Part shown: positions 21,260 to 30,539 of the stretch, piece after piece
How the letters are laid out: each line of letters begins with the position of its first letter
Position numbering within the stretch: position 1 is the stretch's first letter
Origin: CAIWHR01 sp963809965
GTDB taxonomy: Bacteria > Pseudomonadota > Gammaproteobacteria > Burkholderiales > Casimicrobiaceae
Assembly: GCA_963809965.1 (NCBI GenBank)
Contig: CAWELU010000023.1
Location: 186,001 to 250,000 of the forward strand
Direction: 5' to 3'
Length of the DNA: 64,000 nucleotides
Notes under the pieces: model-generated
What the model saw: the letters and a program-made list of their open reading frames with translations, nothing else
Told to the model about the DNA's origin: nothing
Databases searched by the model: none
Made by a program: the position numbers and the translations under genes

Positions 21260-22579
21260 AGATCACGATGATCGGCACCGGCTATGTCGGTCTCGTCACC
21301 GGAACCTGCCTCGCCGAAGTCGGCAACGACGTGCTTTGCCTCGACGTCGATGCGCGCAAGATCGCCACGCTGAACCAAGGCGGCGTGCCGATCCACGAGC
21401 CCGGGCTCGAGGCGATGATCCGACGCAATGTGGCGTCGGGACAGGCTCAACTTCACCACCGACGCCGATGCCGCCGTCGCGCATGGCGCGCTGCAATTCA
21501 TCGCGGTCGGAACCCCGCCCGACGAAGATGGCTCCGCCGACATGCAGTACGTGCTCGCCGCTGCGCGCAACATCGGACGCCGGATGACGGAGTTCACGAT
21601 CATCGTCGACAAGTCGACGGTGCCCGTCGGCACGGCCGACCGGGTGCGCTCGTCGATCGCGGACGAACTCGCCGCGCGAGGAGTGAACACTCCGTTCGCC
21701 GTCGTCTCGAATCCCGAGTTCCTGAAGGAGGGGGCCGCCGTCGAGGATTTCATGAAGCCCGACCGCGTCGTCATCGGCGCCGACGACGAGCGCGCCATCG
21801 CGGCGATGCGCGCCGTGTACGCGCCCTTCATGCGCAATCACGAGCGGCTGCTCGTGATGGATCCGCGTTCGGCGGAACTGACGAAGTATGCCGCCAATGC
21901 GATGCTCGCGACCCGGATCTCGTTCATGAACGAGCTCGCGAACCTCGCCGACGAGCTCGGTGCCGACATCGAGCACGTGCGCCAGGGGATCGGCTCCGAT
22001 CCGCGCATCGGCTACCAGTTCCTGTATCCGGGCGCCGGCTACGGCGGCAGCTGCTTTCCGAAGGACGTGAAGGCGCTTCGGCACACGGCGGCGCAGCACG
22101 GCCGGCCGCTGCAGGTTCTCGGTGCGGTCGAGGCCGTCAACGACGCGCAGAAGCTGCGGCTGGTCGAGAAGATCGAGCGCCGCATGGGTGCCGATCTCAC
22201 CGGGCGCTGTTTCGCGCTGTGGGGCCTGGCGTTCAAGCCCAACACCGACGACATGCGCGAGGCGCCGGCTCGCGAGATCATCGCGGCGCTCGCGCAACGC
22301 GGTGCGCGGATCGTCGCGTACGATCCCGCTGCCATGCCCGAGGCGAAGCGGATCTTCGGCGACGCGCCATGGCTCGGCTACGCGAACTCGCCCATGGCGG
22401 CGCTCGCCGGGGCCGACGCGCTCGTCGTTGTCACCGAGTGGAAGGAGTTCCGCAGCCCCGATTTCGGGGCGATTCGCGCTGCGCTTGCCTCACCGTTCGT
22501 GTTCGATGGCCGCAACCTCTACGACCCGTCGCTGGTGCGCGCGGCCGGGCTCGAGTATTTCGCGATCGGGCGCCGCTGA
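21256..22579 (+). CDS. ugd: UDP-glucose 6-dehydrogenase, one frameshift
   Basis: Ugd oxidises UDP-glucose to UDP-glucuronate for surface polysaccharides. The N-terminal Rossmann motif [20 protein letters not shown] is followed by GVPIHEPGLEAMIRRNVASG. One extra base near 21443 precedes RLNFTTDADAAVAHGALQFI. The catalytic cysteine is in YPGAGYGGSCFPKDVKALRH, and the UDP-binding domain includes LWGLAFKPNTDDMREAP. The rebuilt length of about 440 residues is normal. It lies between pyrF and the heptose kinase, consistent with a cell-envelope precursor block. Confidence 0.95.
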
Positions 22580-22580
22580 C

Positions 22581-23516
22581 ATGGCGAAATTCTCCGATTA
22601 CCGCGAGCGCGTGACGCGTACACGCGTGCTGATCGTCGGCGACGTGATGCTCGACCGCTATTGGTTCGGCGAGGTCGACCGGATCTCGCCGGAGGCGCCC
22701 GTTCCCGTGGTGAAAGTGGCGCGCAGCGAAGAGCGCCCCGGCGGGGCGGCGAACGTCGCGCGCAACGTCGCGGCGCTCGGGGCGAAGGTGACGCTCTTGT
22801 CGGTGATCGGCACGGACGAGCCCGGGGCCACGCTCGAACGGCTGCTTGCCGCGGACCGCGTGCAGACGTCGTTCCATCGGGATCCGTCGCTGCCGACGAC
22901 GGTGAAGCTGCGGGTCATCGGCCGGCAGCAGCAACTGTTGCGCATCGACTTCGAGACGGCGCCGTCGCACGAGGTGCTCGCCACCAAGCTTGCGGACTAC
23001 GAGCGGCTCGTCGCCGATGCGGATCTCGTGATCCTGTCCGACTACGGCAAGGGCGGGCTCGCCCACATTGCGACGATGATCGAGCGTGCCCGTGCGGAGG
23101 GCAAGCAGGTGCTGGTCGACCCCAAGGGCGAGGACTGGATGAAGTACCGTGGGGCGACCGTGATGACGCCCAACCGGGCCGAGTTCCGGCAGGTGGTCGG
23201 GCGCTGGCGCGACGAGGACGAAATGACGGTGAAGGCGCAGACGCTGCGCGCCGAACTCGACGTCGCCGCCCTTCTCGTCACACGATCGGAGGAGGGGATG
23301 AGCCTGTACACTGATGCGGGCGCGGACAGCATCCCCGCGGTCGCGCGCGAGGTGTACGACGTTTCCGGCGCGGGCGACACGGTGATCGCGACGCTGGCCA
23401 CCTTGATGGGCGCGGGCGCCGACCTGGCATCCGCGGTGCGCATCGCGAACCAGGCGGCAGGCGTCGTCGTCGGGAAGCTCGGGACCGCGGTCGTCACGCC
23501 GGACGAGCTGAACTAA
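22581..23516 (+). CDS. rfaE1: D-glycero-beta-D-manno-heptose-7-phosphate kinase
   Basis: This PfkB-family sugar kinase adds the 1-phosphate in ADP-heptose synthesis for LPS inner core. The 311-residue protein is intact. It shows VLIVGDVMLDRYWFGEVDRI, the substrate-binding ERPGGAANVARNVAALGAKV, and the PfkB signature VYDVSGAGDTVIATLATLMG with the catalytic aspartate. It has only the kinase domain, without the adenylyltransferase half, so it is the split RfaE1 (HldA) form common in betaproteobacteria. The rfaE2/hldC partner is not in the window. Confidence 0.94.
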   Translation: MAKFSDYRERVTRTRVLIVGDVMLDRYWFGEVDRISPEAPVPVVKVARSEERPGGAANVARNVAALGAKVTLLSVIGTDEPGATLERLLAADRVQTSFHRDPSLPTTVKLRVIGRQQQLLRIDFETAPSHEVLATKLADYERLVADADLVILSDYGKGGLAHIATMIERARAEGKQVLVDPKGEDWMKYRGATVMTPNRAEFRQVVGRWRDEDEMTVKAQTLRAELDVAALLVTRSEEGMSLYTDAGADSIPAVAREVYDVSGAGDTVIATLATLMGAGADLASAVRIANQAAGVVVGKLGTAVVTPDELN

Positions 23517-23604
23517 GGGCCGCGGGACCCTTCGACGAAGGGTGTCGTTTTCCGGCGTGCGCCGGGGCGATGAAGCCTTCTCGCGCGGCCAGACAATCCC
23601 CATC

Positions 23605-24960
23605 ATGGGCAAGCCGAAAACCGTCTACAGCTGCACCGAATGCGGGGGCCAATGCCCGAAGTGGCAAGGCCAGTGCCCCCACTGCGAGGCGTGGAACACG
23701 CTCGTCGAAACGATCGCGACGCCCGAGCCGAAGCGCTTCCAGACCGTCAGCGGGAAATCCGCCGCGGTGCGCACGCTCGCGAGCGTCGACGCGCGCTCGA
23801 GTCCGCGCTTCCCGACGGGGGTCGAGGAATTCGACCGCGTGCTGGGCGGAGGGCTCGTCCACGGGGGGGTCATCCTGCTGGGCGGGGATCCCGGCATAGG
23901 CAAGTCGACGCTGTTGCTGCAGGCGATGGCGGCGATCGGTGCCGCGCGCAAGGCACTCTACGTTACGGGCGAGGAATCGGTCGAGCAGGTCGCGCTGCGG
24001 GCCCAGCGACTGGGATTGATCAACGCGCCGGTGTCGCTGCTCGCGGAAGTCCAGCTCGAGGCGATTGCGGCGACGATCGCGACCGAAGCGCCCGAAGTGG
24101 TGGTCATCGACTCGATCCAGACGGCGTACACCGAGGCACTCACCTCGGCCCCCGGAAGCGTCGCGCAGGTGCGCGAATGCGCGGCGCAGTTGACACGCCT
24201 TGCGAAACAGCGTGGCATCGTCGTGATTTTTGTGGGTCACGTGACCAAGGAAGGGGCGATCGCCGGCCCGCGTGTGCTCGAGCACATCGTCGACACCGTG
24301 CTCTATTTCGAGGGCGACACGCATTCGAGCTTCCGGCTCGTGCGGGCGATCAAGAACCGCTTCGGCGCGGCGAACGAGCTGGGCGTGTTCGCCATGACCG
24401 AGCGCGGACTCAAGGGTGTGGCCAACCCGTCCGCACTGTTCCTGTCGCAGCACGCATCGCCGGTGCCGGGCTCGGCCATCGTCGCGACGCTCGAAGGCTC
24501 GCGGCCGCTGCTGGTCGAAATCCAGGCGCTCGTGGACCCAGTGCAGGGCGGCATGCCGAAGCGGCTGTCGGTGGGCCTCGATCCGCAACGGCTGGCGCTG
24601 CTGCTCGCGGTCCTGCACCGGCACGGCGGAATCGAGACCGGCGGCTACGACGTCTTCGTCAATGCCGTGAGCGGCGTCCGCATCACCGAGCCGGCCGCCG
24701 ACCTGGCGATCCTGCTCGCGGTCCATTCGTCGCTCACCGGACGGCCGTTGCCGGCGAAAACGCTGGTGTTCGGCGAAGTGGGACTCGCCGGCGAGATCCG
24801 GCCGGTGCAGCGTGGGCAGGAGCGCATTCGCGAGGCCGCCAAGCTCGGGTTCCGCCAAGTGTTAATCCCGACTCTCAACAAGCCAAAACAAAGGATTGAT
24901 GGTATTAATATAATTTCTGCAGATCGCGTCGATCAGGCGCTCGGATTGCTTCGTGATTGA
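23605..24960 (+). CDS. radA: DNA repair protein RadA
   Basis: RadA is a RecA-like branch-migration ATPase acting in recombination and repair. The 451-residue protein is intact. It has an N-terminal zinc finger (CTECGGQCPKWQGQCPHCEA), Walker A GDPGIGKST, the RadA-specific KNRFG motif, and a C-terminal Lon-protease-like domain (GGYDVFVNAVSGVRITEPAA). I chose the ATG at MGKPKTVYSC because the preceding 21 codons are not conserved. The last 60 bases are unusually AT-rich for this genome. Its 3' end overlaps the convergent TPR/OGT gene by 28 bases. Confidence 0.95.
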   Translation: MGKPKTVYSCTECGGQCPKWQGQCPHCEAWNTLVETIATPEPKRFQTVSGKSAAVRTLASVDARSSPRFPTGVEEFDRVLGGGLVHGGVILLGGDPGIGKSTLLLQAMAAIGAARKALYVTGEESVEQVALRAQRLGLINAPVSLLAEVQLEAIAATIATEAPEVVVIDSIQTAYTEALTSAPGSVAQVRECAAQLTRLAKQRGIVVIFVGHVTKEGAIAGPRVLEHIVDTVLYFEGDTHSSFRLVRAIKNRFGAANELGVFAMTERGLKGVANPSALFLSQHASPVPGSAIVATLEGSRPLLVEIQALVDPVQGGMPKRLSVGLDPQRLALLLAVLHRHGGIETGGYDVFVNAVSGVRITEPAADLAILLAVHSSLTGRPLPAKTLVFGEVGLAGEIRPVQRGQERIREAAKLGFRQVLIPTLNKPKQRIDGINIISADRVDQALGLLRD

Positions 24961-27074
24961 GGCATTGGCGCCGGGGCGCTCAGCGCGTCGCGTTCGGCGT
25001 TCGCAGGGATACGAATCGAACTCCTGCGTCCCGTCCGAAACTGATCCGCCATCGCTTCGTAAGCCGATTCGAGTGCGCGCGTGAACTCGGCCGCATCGAA
25101 CAAGGGACTCGCACGGCCGGGCCCTTCGAGAAACGCGCGCAATGCGGCTCGGCGCGCCGGTTCACGGGCCAGACCAATCCCCGCGGCGACGTAGGCATCG
25201 CAGTCCGTCGCGACGAGCTCGGGCAGGCCGACCGCGCGCAGCAGGCTCGCGGCAACCCTTCCCGCGAAGGTGGCCCCGCGCCGGGTCAGGACCGGACAGC
25301 CCTGCCACAAGGCGTCGCTTGCCGTCGTGTGCGCGTTGTAGGGCCAGGTATCCAGAAACAGGTCGGCATGCCGGTACAGGCCGAGGTACTCGGGTTGCGG
25401 GCGATGCGTCGCGAAGATCACGCGCTCAGATACGATGCCACGCGCGTTGGCCTCGCGGCGCAGGTTGTCGATCGCGGGGTCGTCTTCGCCGCGCGCGAGC
25501 AACCAGAGCACCGCGTCGGGAACAGCCGCGAGAATTTGTGCCCAGGCATCAAATACCTGCGGATTGATCTTATAGCTGTTGTTGAAGCAGCACAGCACCA
25601 CCGCATCGGCCGGAAGGCCGCACGCCGCGCGGGGAGGGGGAGCGGTCGCGACGCGGGAGCGGTCGTTGCACTGGTACGACCACGGAAGCGTCACCAGCGA
25701 TTCCGTGTAGTCGGCCTCCTCCTCGGGCGGCGTCACGACCGGATCGCCGATCAGGTAGTCGACGAACGGCGCGCCCAGCGTGCCCGGGTAGCCCAGCCAG
25801 TGCACCTGGATGGCCGCCGGACGAAGTGCCAATACCTCCATCGGCGCGCCGGCAGTGTGGCCCTTCAGATCGACCAGCACGTCGATGCGCTCGTCCCGGA
25901 TGCGGCCGGCGATGATCTCCGGGGCCACGCCACGCAAGTCCACGAATCGATCGCAGGCTGCGGCGACGCGCGTACGCAAGGCGCTCCGATCGTCCGGGCC
26001 GGTCGAATAGCCGACGATCTCGAAGCGGGAACGGTCGTGCGCTTCGAGAACGCCGGCGAGGAGCACCGCGGTCGGATGGTCGTAGAAATCGCCGGACAGG
26101 TAGCCGATCCGCAGTCGCCCGAGGTGCAGGCGACGTCGGATAGGCACCGTGGAATGCACGAGCGGGGCGGTCCAGTTTTCGGCGCACGCGCGTTGTTCCG
26201 CTCGCGTTGAAGGATCGCTCAGGAACGAAAACGGGGTGAGGAACGACCATCGCTTCCCGACTCCTTCCCGAAACCGCGCTTGGAGTGCATCCAGATCCCG
26301 CCAATCGCCCAGCCGCTTGCGCAGAAACAGCAACTGCGAGAGCACCTGCCCGCTATCCGGCTGCAAGCGAAGCGCGCGCTCGTACGCGTCACCGGCGGCC
26401 CGCAGGTCGCCCTGGCGCTCTGCGATCTCGGCGAGCTGGGCGTGCAGCGGCGCCGCCATTGGCACGCGGATTAGGGCGGCATCGAGCGTCCGGCGCGCCA
26501 AGTCGAACTGCCCCAGCGCCGCCTGCAGTTGCGCCTTGACGCCGGCCGGGGTGACCTCGCCGGGGGCGAGAGCAACGGCACGGCTCGCGGCATCGAGCGC
26601 CTCGAGCAGCCGGCCCTGGGGTTCGAGGACCAGCGCGAGGGTGCACCACGCAGCGGCGTCGCGGGAGTCGGCGGCGATCGCCGCGCGGACCGAGCGCTCG
26701 GCATCCGAGTACCGGCCCAGTGCCAATTGCAGCGCCGCGAGATTGGTCCAGATCTGCGGATCATTCGGAGCGCGCCGGGCGGCTTCCGTCAGTGCGTTGA
26801 CCGCGGGTTCTCGTCGGCCGAGAGCATCGAGGGCAAGCGCGAGGTTGGACCAAGGTTCGGCGGGCGCCGGATCGATGGCGATCGACTGGCGGATGCGCTC
26901 GACGGCGCCCGCGTGATCGCCGGACTGATGCAGCGCGACCCCCGAAAGATGCAGCGCGCCCGCGTGGCTCGGATCGGCCGCTAGGATCGTCGCGTAACGC
27001 TCGAGTGCCTCGCGCAGCTTGCCTTGGCGGTGGTATTGGAGCGCCTGTTCAAGCGCGATCTGTTGGGGACTCAA
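24933..27074 (-). CDS. TPR-repeat protein with O-GlcNAc transferase-like (GT41, SPINDLY-type) domain
   Basis: The 713-residue protein is intact. Residues 1-280 are tandem TPR helices (ALQYHRQGKLREALERYATI, GVALHQSGDHAGAVERIRQS, WSNLALALDALGRREPAVNA). From about 320 onward comes the GT41 catalytic fold: RLRIGYLSGDFYDHPTAVLL with the conserved histidine, VLVDLKGHTAGAPMEVLALR, VHWLGYPGTLGAPFVDYLIG, and the UDP-binding end FLDTWPYNAHTTASDALWQG. Bacterial members may glycosylate proteins, but most have no known substrate. Regulation and export signals are not visible. The gene convergently overlaps radA. Confidence 0.9.
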   Translation of the reverse strand: MSPQQIALEQALQYHRQGKLREALERYATILAADPSHAGALHLSGVALHQSGDHAGAVERIRQSIAIDPAPAEPWSNLALALDALGRREPAVNALTEAARRAPNDPQIWTNLAALQLALGRYSDAERSVRAAIAADSRDAAAWCTLALVLEPQGRLLEALDAASRAVALAPGEVTPAGVKAQLQAALGQFDLARRTLDAALIRVPMAAPLHAQLAEIAERQGDLRAAGDAYERALRLQPDSGQVLSQLLFLRKRLGDWRDLDALQARFREGVGKRWSFLTPFSFLSDPSTRAEQRACAENWTAPLVHSTVPIRRRLHLGRLRIGYLSGDFYDHPTAVLLAGVLEAHDRSRFEIVGYSTGPDDRSALRTRVAAACDRFVDLRGVAPEIIAGRIRDERIDVLVDLKGHTAGAPMEVLALRPAAIQVHWLGYPGTLGAPFVDYLIGDPVVTPPEEEADYTESLVTLPWSYQCNDRSRVATAPPPRAACGLPADAVVLCCFNNSYKINPQVFDAWAQILAAVPDAVLWLLARGEDDPAIDNLRREANARGIVSERVIFATHRPQPEYLGLYRHADLFLDTWPYNAHTTASDALWQGCPVLTRRGATFAGRVAASLLRAVGLPELVATDCDAYVAAGIGLAREPARRAALRAFLEGPGRASPLFDAAEFTRALESAYEAMADQFRTGRRSSIRIPANAERDALSAPAPMPQSRSNPSA

Positions 27075-27786
27075 GGTAGCGACCGATGGCTCACCGCGCG
27101 GAGTCTAGCGTATCGGGATTGTGAGTTCGGCTCTTGATGGTTGGAAATAAGATGTGTCTCACACGCCCTAGGGAACGTACAAGATTCGAAATTCTGCAAC
27201 GGTTGTCGGGGTCGGGGAAAAACGGGTCGGATGGCTGACAGGACGGCGAAATCTCGAAACCGAGATCGGTCGAGGCGAAGCGTGGCGTCGGCATTACAAC
27301 GAGCATCGACCGCACAGCGCACTTGGCCACCTGACCCCAAGTAAGTACGCCGGCCGCCAAAGCACCGATTCCCAGCTCTAGACTGCACAGAAACGGGGCC
27401 AACTTCAGGCTCGGCGAGACTCCAGTTTAGAACTGTTACTTGACGGGGGAGCTTACGAGTAGATCTCCTTGTCGCCACGTAACGGCCGCTCCGCCAGATT
27501 TCCCCTCGGGCCGTAGCGTTCCTTATCGCCGCGTCCAGCGACACCTCGAAATCTGGCTCGCCCAAGGCGACGGGCTGTTTGACGCAGGGCAAAGCGCGAT
27601 CTGCAGTCGTGGAATAACGTAAATGCTGACCCGGGGCACAGACGGCGGTAACAGAATCGGCGTCCTCAGGAAGGTCTGCGACGCAAATCAGCTCAGGGGT
27701 GAGATGACGACAATGGAATGTCGCGCCAACCCCCGGCGGCAAGCTTCGGTGACGACCTTCAGGGTGGCGATCGTTGCCGGCCCTGC
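27075..27786. other. Gene-poor region with an IS remnant
   Basis: This 712-base stretch has no intact gene. It holds a 3' fragment of an IS3-type transposase with adjoining end-like sequence. It also holds a small dispersed inverted match (CGCCAGATTT near 27495 and AAATCTGGC near 27550). The remainder shows no recognisable coding or RNA signal. Confidence 0.7.
27268..27381 (+). pseudogene. IS3-family transposase (OrfB) C-terminal remnant
   Basis: The fragment reads EAWRRHYNEHRPHSALGHLT then PSKYAG and ends at a TAG. This is the characteristic C-terminal block of IS3-family integrase-type transposases, after the last catalytic glutamate. No upstream transposase sequence is recognisable, so the element is heavily truncated. 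The bases after the stop, to about 27420, look like an IS3-type right end, but no partner inverted repeat was found. Confidence 0.75.
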
Positions 27787-28833
27787 ATGAGAAAGCTCGG
27801 ACTCCCCCTGATTCTCGCGGCGCTTGTGGTCGCGGCGCCGGCGCACGGCCAGTTCCTTCCAGGCCCGCACCACCGGTGGGCGCTGCACGAGTTCCAGGAA
27901 CTCGCGCCCGCTCCTGGCGACAGCCGCATCGTGGCGCAAGCGGGCGCAATGGCGCAGGAGAGCGCGGAGAAAGCGACGAGCCCGCCGGCACCCGGCGGCT
28001 ACACGCCCGAGCAGATCGCGGAAATGATCAACAACCCGCTCGGACACCTTTGGCTGCTCAACGTGCAGAGCACGATCACGTGGTTCTCCGGCGCGCTAGT
28101 CGACAGGGCCAAACCGCTTGGCAGCGCTCAGAGCTCGACGCTGATCCAGCCGGTGCTGTCGATGCAGCTGACGCCGGACATCCGCTGGCTCTCGCGGCCG
28201 ATCATCCCGATCAACAGCTTCGAGCTCCCGAACAATTACACCAGGCTGACCGACCAGTACGAGCCGGCCATGGGGACGATCACGTTCGGCCGGACCACGG
28301 GTCTCGGCGACATCCAGTGGATGAACTATTTCGCCACCAACGAGGGGGTGAAGCCGCCCGACATCTTCGGCATCGGCGTCGGACTGATGATGAAGACCGC
28401 GACGAGCGAGGTGCTGGGCACTGGCAAGTGGGCCGCGGGACCAGCGGCGGTCGCCGTGCACCTCGACGAAAAGTGGGTTTACGGCGTCATTGCGCAGCAG
28501 TTCTGGTCATTCGCCGGCGACGCCAATCGCAACGACATCAACATCACCAGCCTCCAGCCGATCTTCCGATACGCGTTGAACCAGGAGAGCGGCATCGGCG
28601 TCATGCCCAACTGGAACTACAACTGGGAGACGCGCCGGTGGACGCAACTCTTCGTCGGCCTCGGCTTCGACACGATGATCAACCTCGGTCCGGTGCCCGC
28701 ACAGGTCGGCATTGAATTCCATTACAACCTGGTCCAGAACGATCTGCTGAATCCGCAGTGGCAGGTGCGCGTGGTGCTCACGCCCGTCGTTCCGGCACCT
28801 GCCTGGGCAGGCCGTGCGCTGTTCGGGAACTGA
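27787..28833 (+). CDS. Exported outer-membrane beta-barrel-like protein (phenol MetA-degradation/'neuromedin U' type)
   Basis: The 348-residue protein begins with a clear signal peptide, MRKLGLPLILAALVVAAPAH, cleaved probably after AHG. After a linker, residues 80-348 show alternating beta-strand-like segments. Family-typical phrases are GLGDIQWMNYFA, LGTGKWAAGPAAVAV, KWVYGVIAQQFWSFAGD, ITSLQPIFRYAL and VGIEFHYNLVQND. Proteins of this group are predicted outer-membrane barrels often near transport or degradation genes, but a substrate is not established. The frame is intact. It stands alone, with a gap of over 200 bases before the phosphodiesterase gene. Confidence 0.75.
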   Translation: MRKLGLPLILAALVVAAPAHGQFLPGPHHRWALHEFQELAPAPGDSRIVAQAGAMAQESAEKATSPPAPGGYTPEQIAEMINNPLGHLWLLNVQSTITWFSGALVDRAKPLGSAQSSTLIQPVLSMQLTPDIRWLSRPIIPINSFELPNNYTRLTDQYEPAMGTITFGRTTGLGDIQWMNYFATNEGVKPPDIFGIGVGLMMKTATSEVLGTGKWAAGPAAVAVHLDEKWVYGVIAQQFWSFAGDANRNDINITSLQPIFRYALNQESGIGVMPNWNYNWETRRWTQLFVGLGFDTMINLGPVPAQVGIEFHYNLVQNDLLNPQWQVRVVLTPVVPAPAWAGRALFGN

Positions 28834-29059
28834 CGCGTGACCCCCGGTGTGCCGGCGGCAATGGCAGACGGGCACATCTCGGGAATTGGGGGTGCCGGCC
28901 ACCGTGCTCTCGCCCGTTTCGGGTGGCAAGTGCGAAGGGCGCGATATGGGATTGCTTTGGCGCGAGATCCTGGCGCCATGCCTGGCGCTCAATAGTCTGG
29001 CGCGCCTATTCGTTTGCAGTGGGCATGGCGCCAACCAATCAGTGCCCCGGAGGTGGCGT

Positions 29060-30367
29060 ATGGCGAAAATGCTCAGGGTTAACGACTTTCCCAAGAGGTT
29101 GCGCGGCGTGACGCTGGCGCTAACGGTGACTGCAGCAAGCGCGGTCGCAACGCATGGGGTCGTGGCGAATGCCGCTGGCCAAGCGTCCGCGCCCACGCTC
29201 GACGGCAGGCCGCCGCTGGTGGTCGCACACCGGGGCGCCTCGGGCTATCTTCCCGAGGAGACCTTGGAGGCCTACCAACTGGCCATCGATCAGGGCGCCG
29301 ATGTGATCGAGTTCGACTTGATCTCGACCAAGGATGGCGTGTTGATCGCGCGGCATGATGCCGAGCTCACCGTCAGCACCGATGTCGCCACCCGGCCCGA
29401 ATTCGCTGGTCGCAGGCGCGTGGACTGGTTGGTGGATGGCGAGAAGCAGACCGGCTGGTTTGCCCACGACTTTACGCTGGCGGAAATCAAGACGTTGTAT
29501 GCGACTGTCACGGATCCGGAGCGGCCCCAGCAGAACAACGGCAAGTTCAGGATTGTGACGCTGCAGGAGATCATCGATTTCGCCAAGGCGCAGAGCGCGA
29601 AGCTGGGACGCAGCATCGCGATCTACCCCGAGACCAAGAACCCCAGTTACCATCGCGACCTCGGTCTTCCGCTCGAAGACAAGTTGATCGCGGCGCTCGA
29701 CGCCGCAGGCTGGAACAGTCGGTCGGCCCCGGTCTTTGTCCAGAGCTTCGAGCCGGGCAGCCTCAAGGAGATGCGCGCCAAGGGCTTGCGGAACCGAATG
29801 GTGCAGCTTATCGACGGAGATGATATCGACCTGAAGACCGGCAAGATCACGTACGCGATGCCGCTCGACCGGCCCTACGATTGGGCCAAGGCAGGCGACT
29901 CCCGGCTCTTTGCCGCGATGGTCACCCCCGCGGGCTTGGCCGAAATCAAGACCTATGCCGATGGGATTGGACCGTGGAAGCCGTACATCGTGCCGGTGAA
30001 GGGCCGACTCGATGCGGCCGGGCGTCTGGTCGATGTCAACGGCGACGGAAAGATCGACCTGCGGGATGCCTCGACTCAGCCAGCGACGACGTTGGTGGCC
30101 GACGCGCACAAGGCCGGCCTCTTCGTGCACCCCTTTACGTTCCGCAATGAGAAACGCCGCCTGGCGTTTGACTATCGGGGAGACCCTCAGGCGGAGTACC
30201 TGCAGTTCTTCCGACTGGGGGTTGATGGCGTATTCGCCGATTTTCCCGATACGGCAGGTGCGGCACGCGCTGTGCTGCTCCGAGAAGCCGCTCTGAACGG
30301 CGGCGTTCGCACGCGAAGGGTTGGCCAAAACCCGGTCGCGGGCACGAAAGAGGGGCCCTCTCCGTGA
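29060..30367 (+). CDS. glpQ: Periplasmic glycerophosphodiester phosphodiesterase with an EF-hand-like insert
   Basis: GlpQ-type enzymes hydrolyse glycerophosphodiesters to glycerol 3-phosphate and an alcohol. The 435-residue protein has a signal region (LRGVTLALTVTAASAVATHG) and the catalytic motif VVAHRGASGYLPEETLEAYQ, with His57/Arg58. The metal site follows as VIEFDLISTKDGVLIARHDA, with later ETKNPSYHRDLGLPLE and PVFVQSFEP. Near residues 325-336 an insert reads DVNGDGKIDLRD, a textbook calcium-loop pattern not part of the usual catalytic core. GGAGGTGG precedes the chosen ATG. The end reads into a GC-rich hairpin. Confidence 0.88.
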   Translation: MAKMLRVNDFPKRLRGVTLALTVTAASAVATHGVVANAAGQASAPTLDGRPPLVVAHRGASGYLPEETLEAYQLAIDQGADVIEFDLISTKDGVLIARHDAELTVSTDVATRPEFAGRRRVDWLVDGEKQTGWFAHDFTLAEIKTLYATVTDPERPQQNNGKFRIVTLQEIIDFAKAQSAKLGRSIAIYPETKNPSYHRDLGLPLEDKLIAALDAAGWNSRSAPVFVQSFEPGSLKEMRAKGLRNRMVQLIDGDDIDLKTGKITYAMPLDRPYDWAKAGDSRLFAAMVTPAGLAEIKTYADGIGPWKPYIVPVKGRLDAAGRLVDVNGDGKIDLRDASTQPATTLVADAHKAGLFVHPFTFRNEKRRLAFDYRGDPQAEYLQFFRLGVDGVFADFPDTAGAARAVLLREAALNGGVRTRRVGQNPVAGTKEGPSP

Positions 30368-30373
30368 GGGCCC
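30353..30373 (+). terminator. Possible terminator hairpin at the end of the glpQ-type gene
   Basis: A perfect 8-base-pair GC-rich stem (30353-30360 with 30366-30373) and 5-base loop straddle the stop codon. The following bases are only partly T-rich, so termination may be weak. Confidence 0.5.
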
Positions 30374-30539
30374 TTGATGTGACGCACGGTCGCGTTGCCT
30401 CGGTCGCGGCCACGCGAGCCATCCGCGCGGTCAGCCCCTGCGGGACGGGGAGCCAAAGTCAGCACCCAAGCAGCGTCAACGACACGGAGAAAGGACGAAA
30501 GTCCTGTTGCCATTCACCCTGCATCGTGATCGCTGGTTG

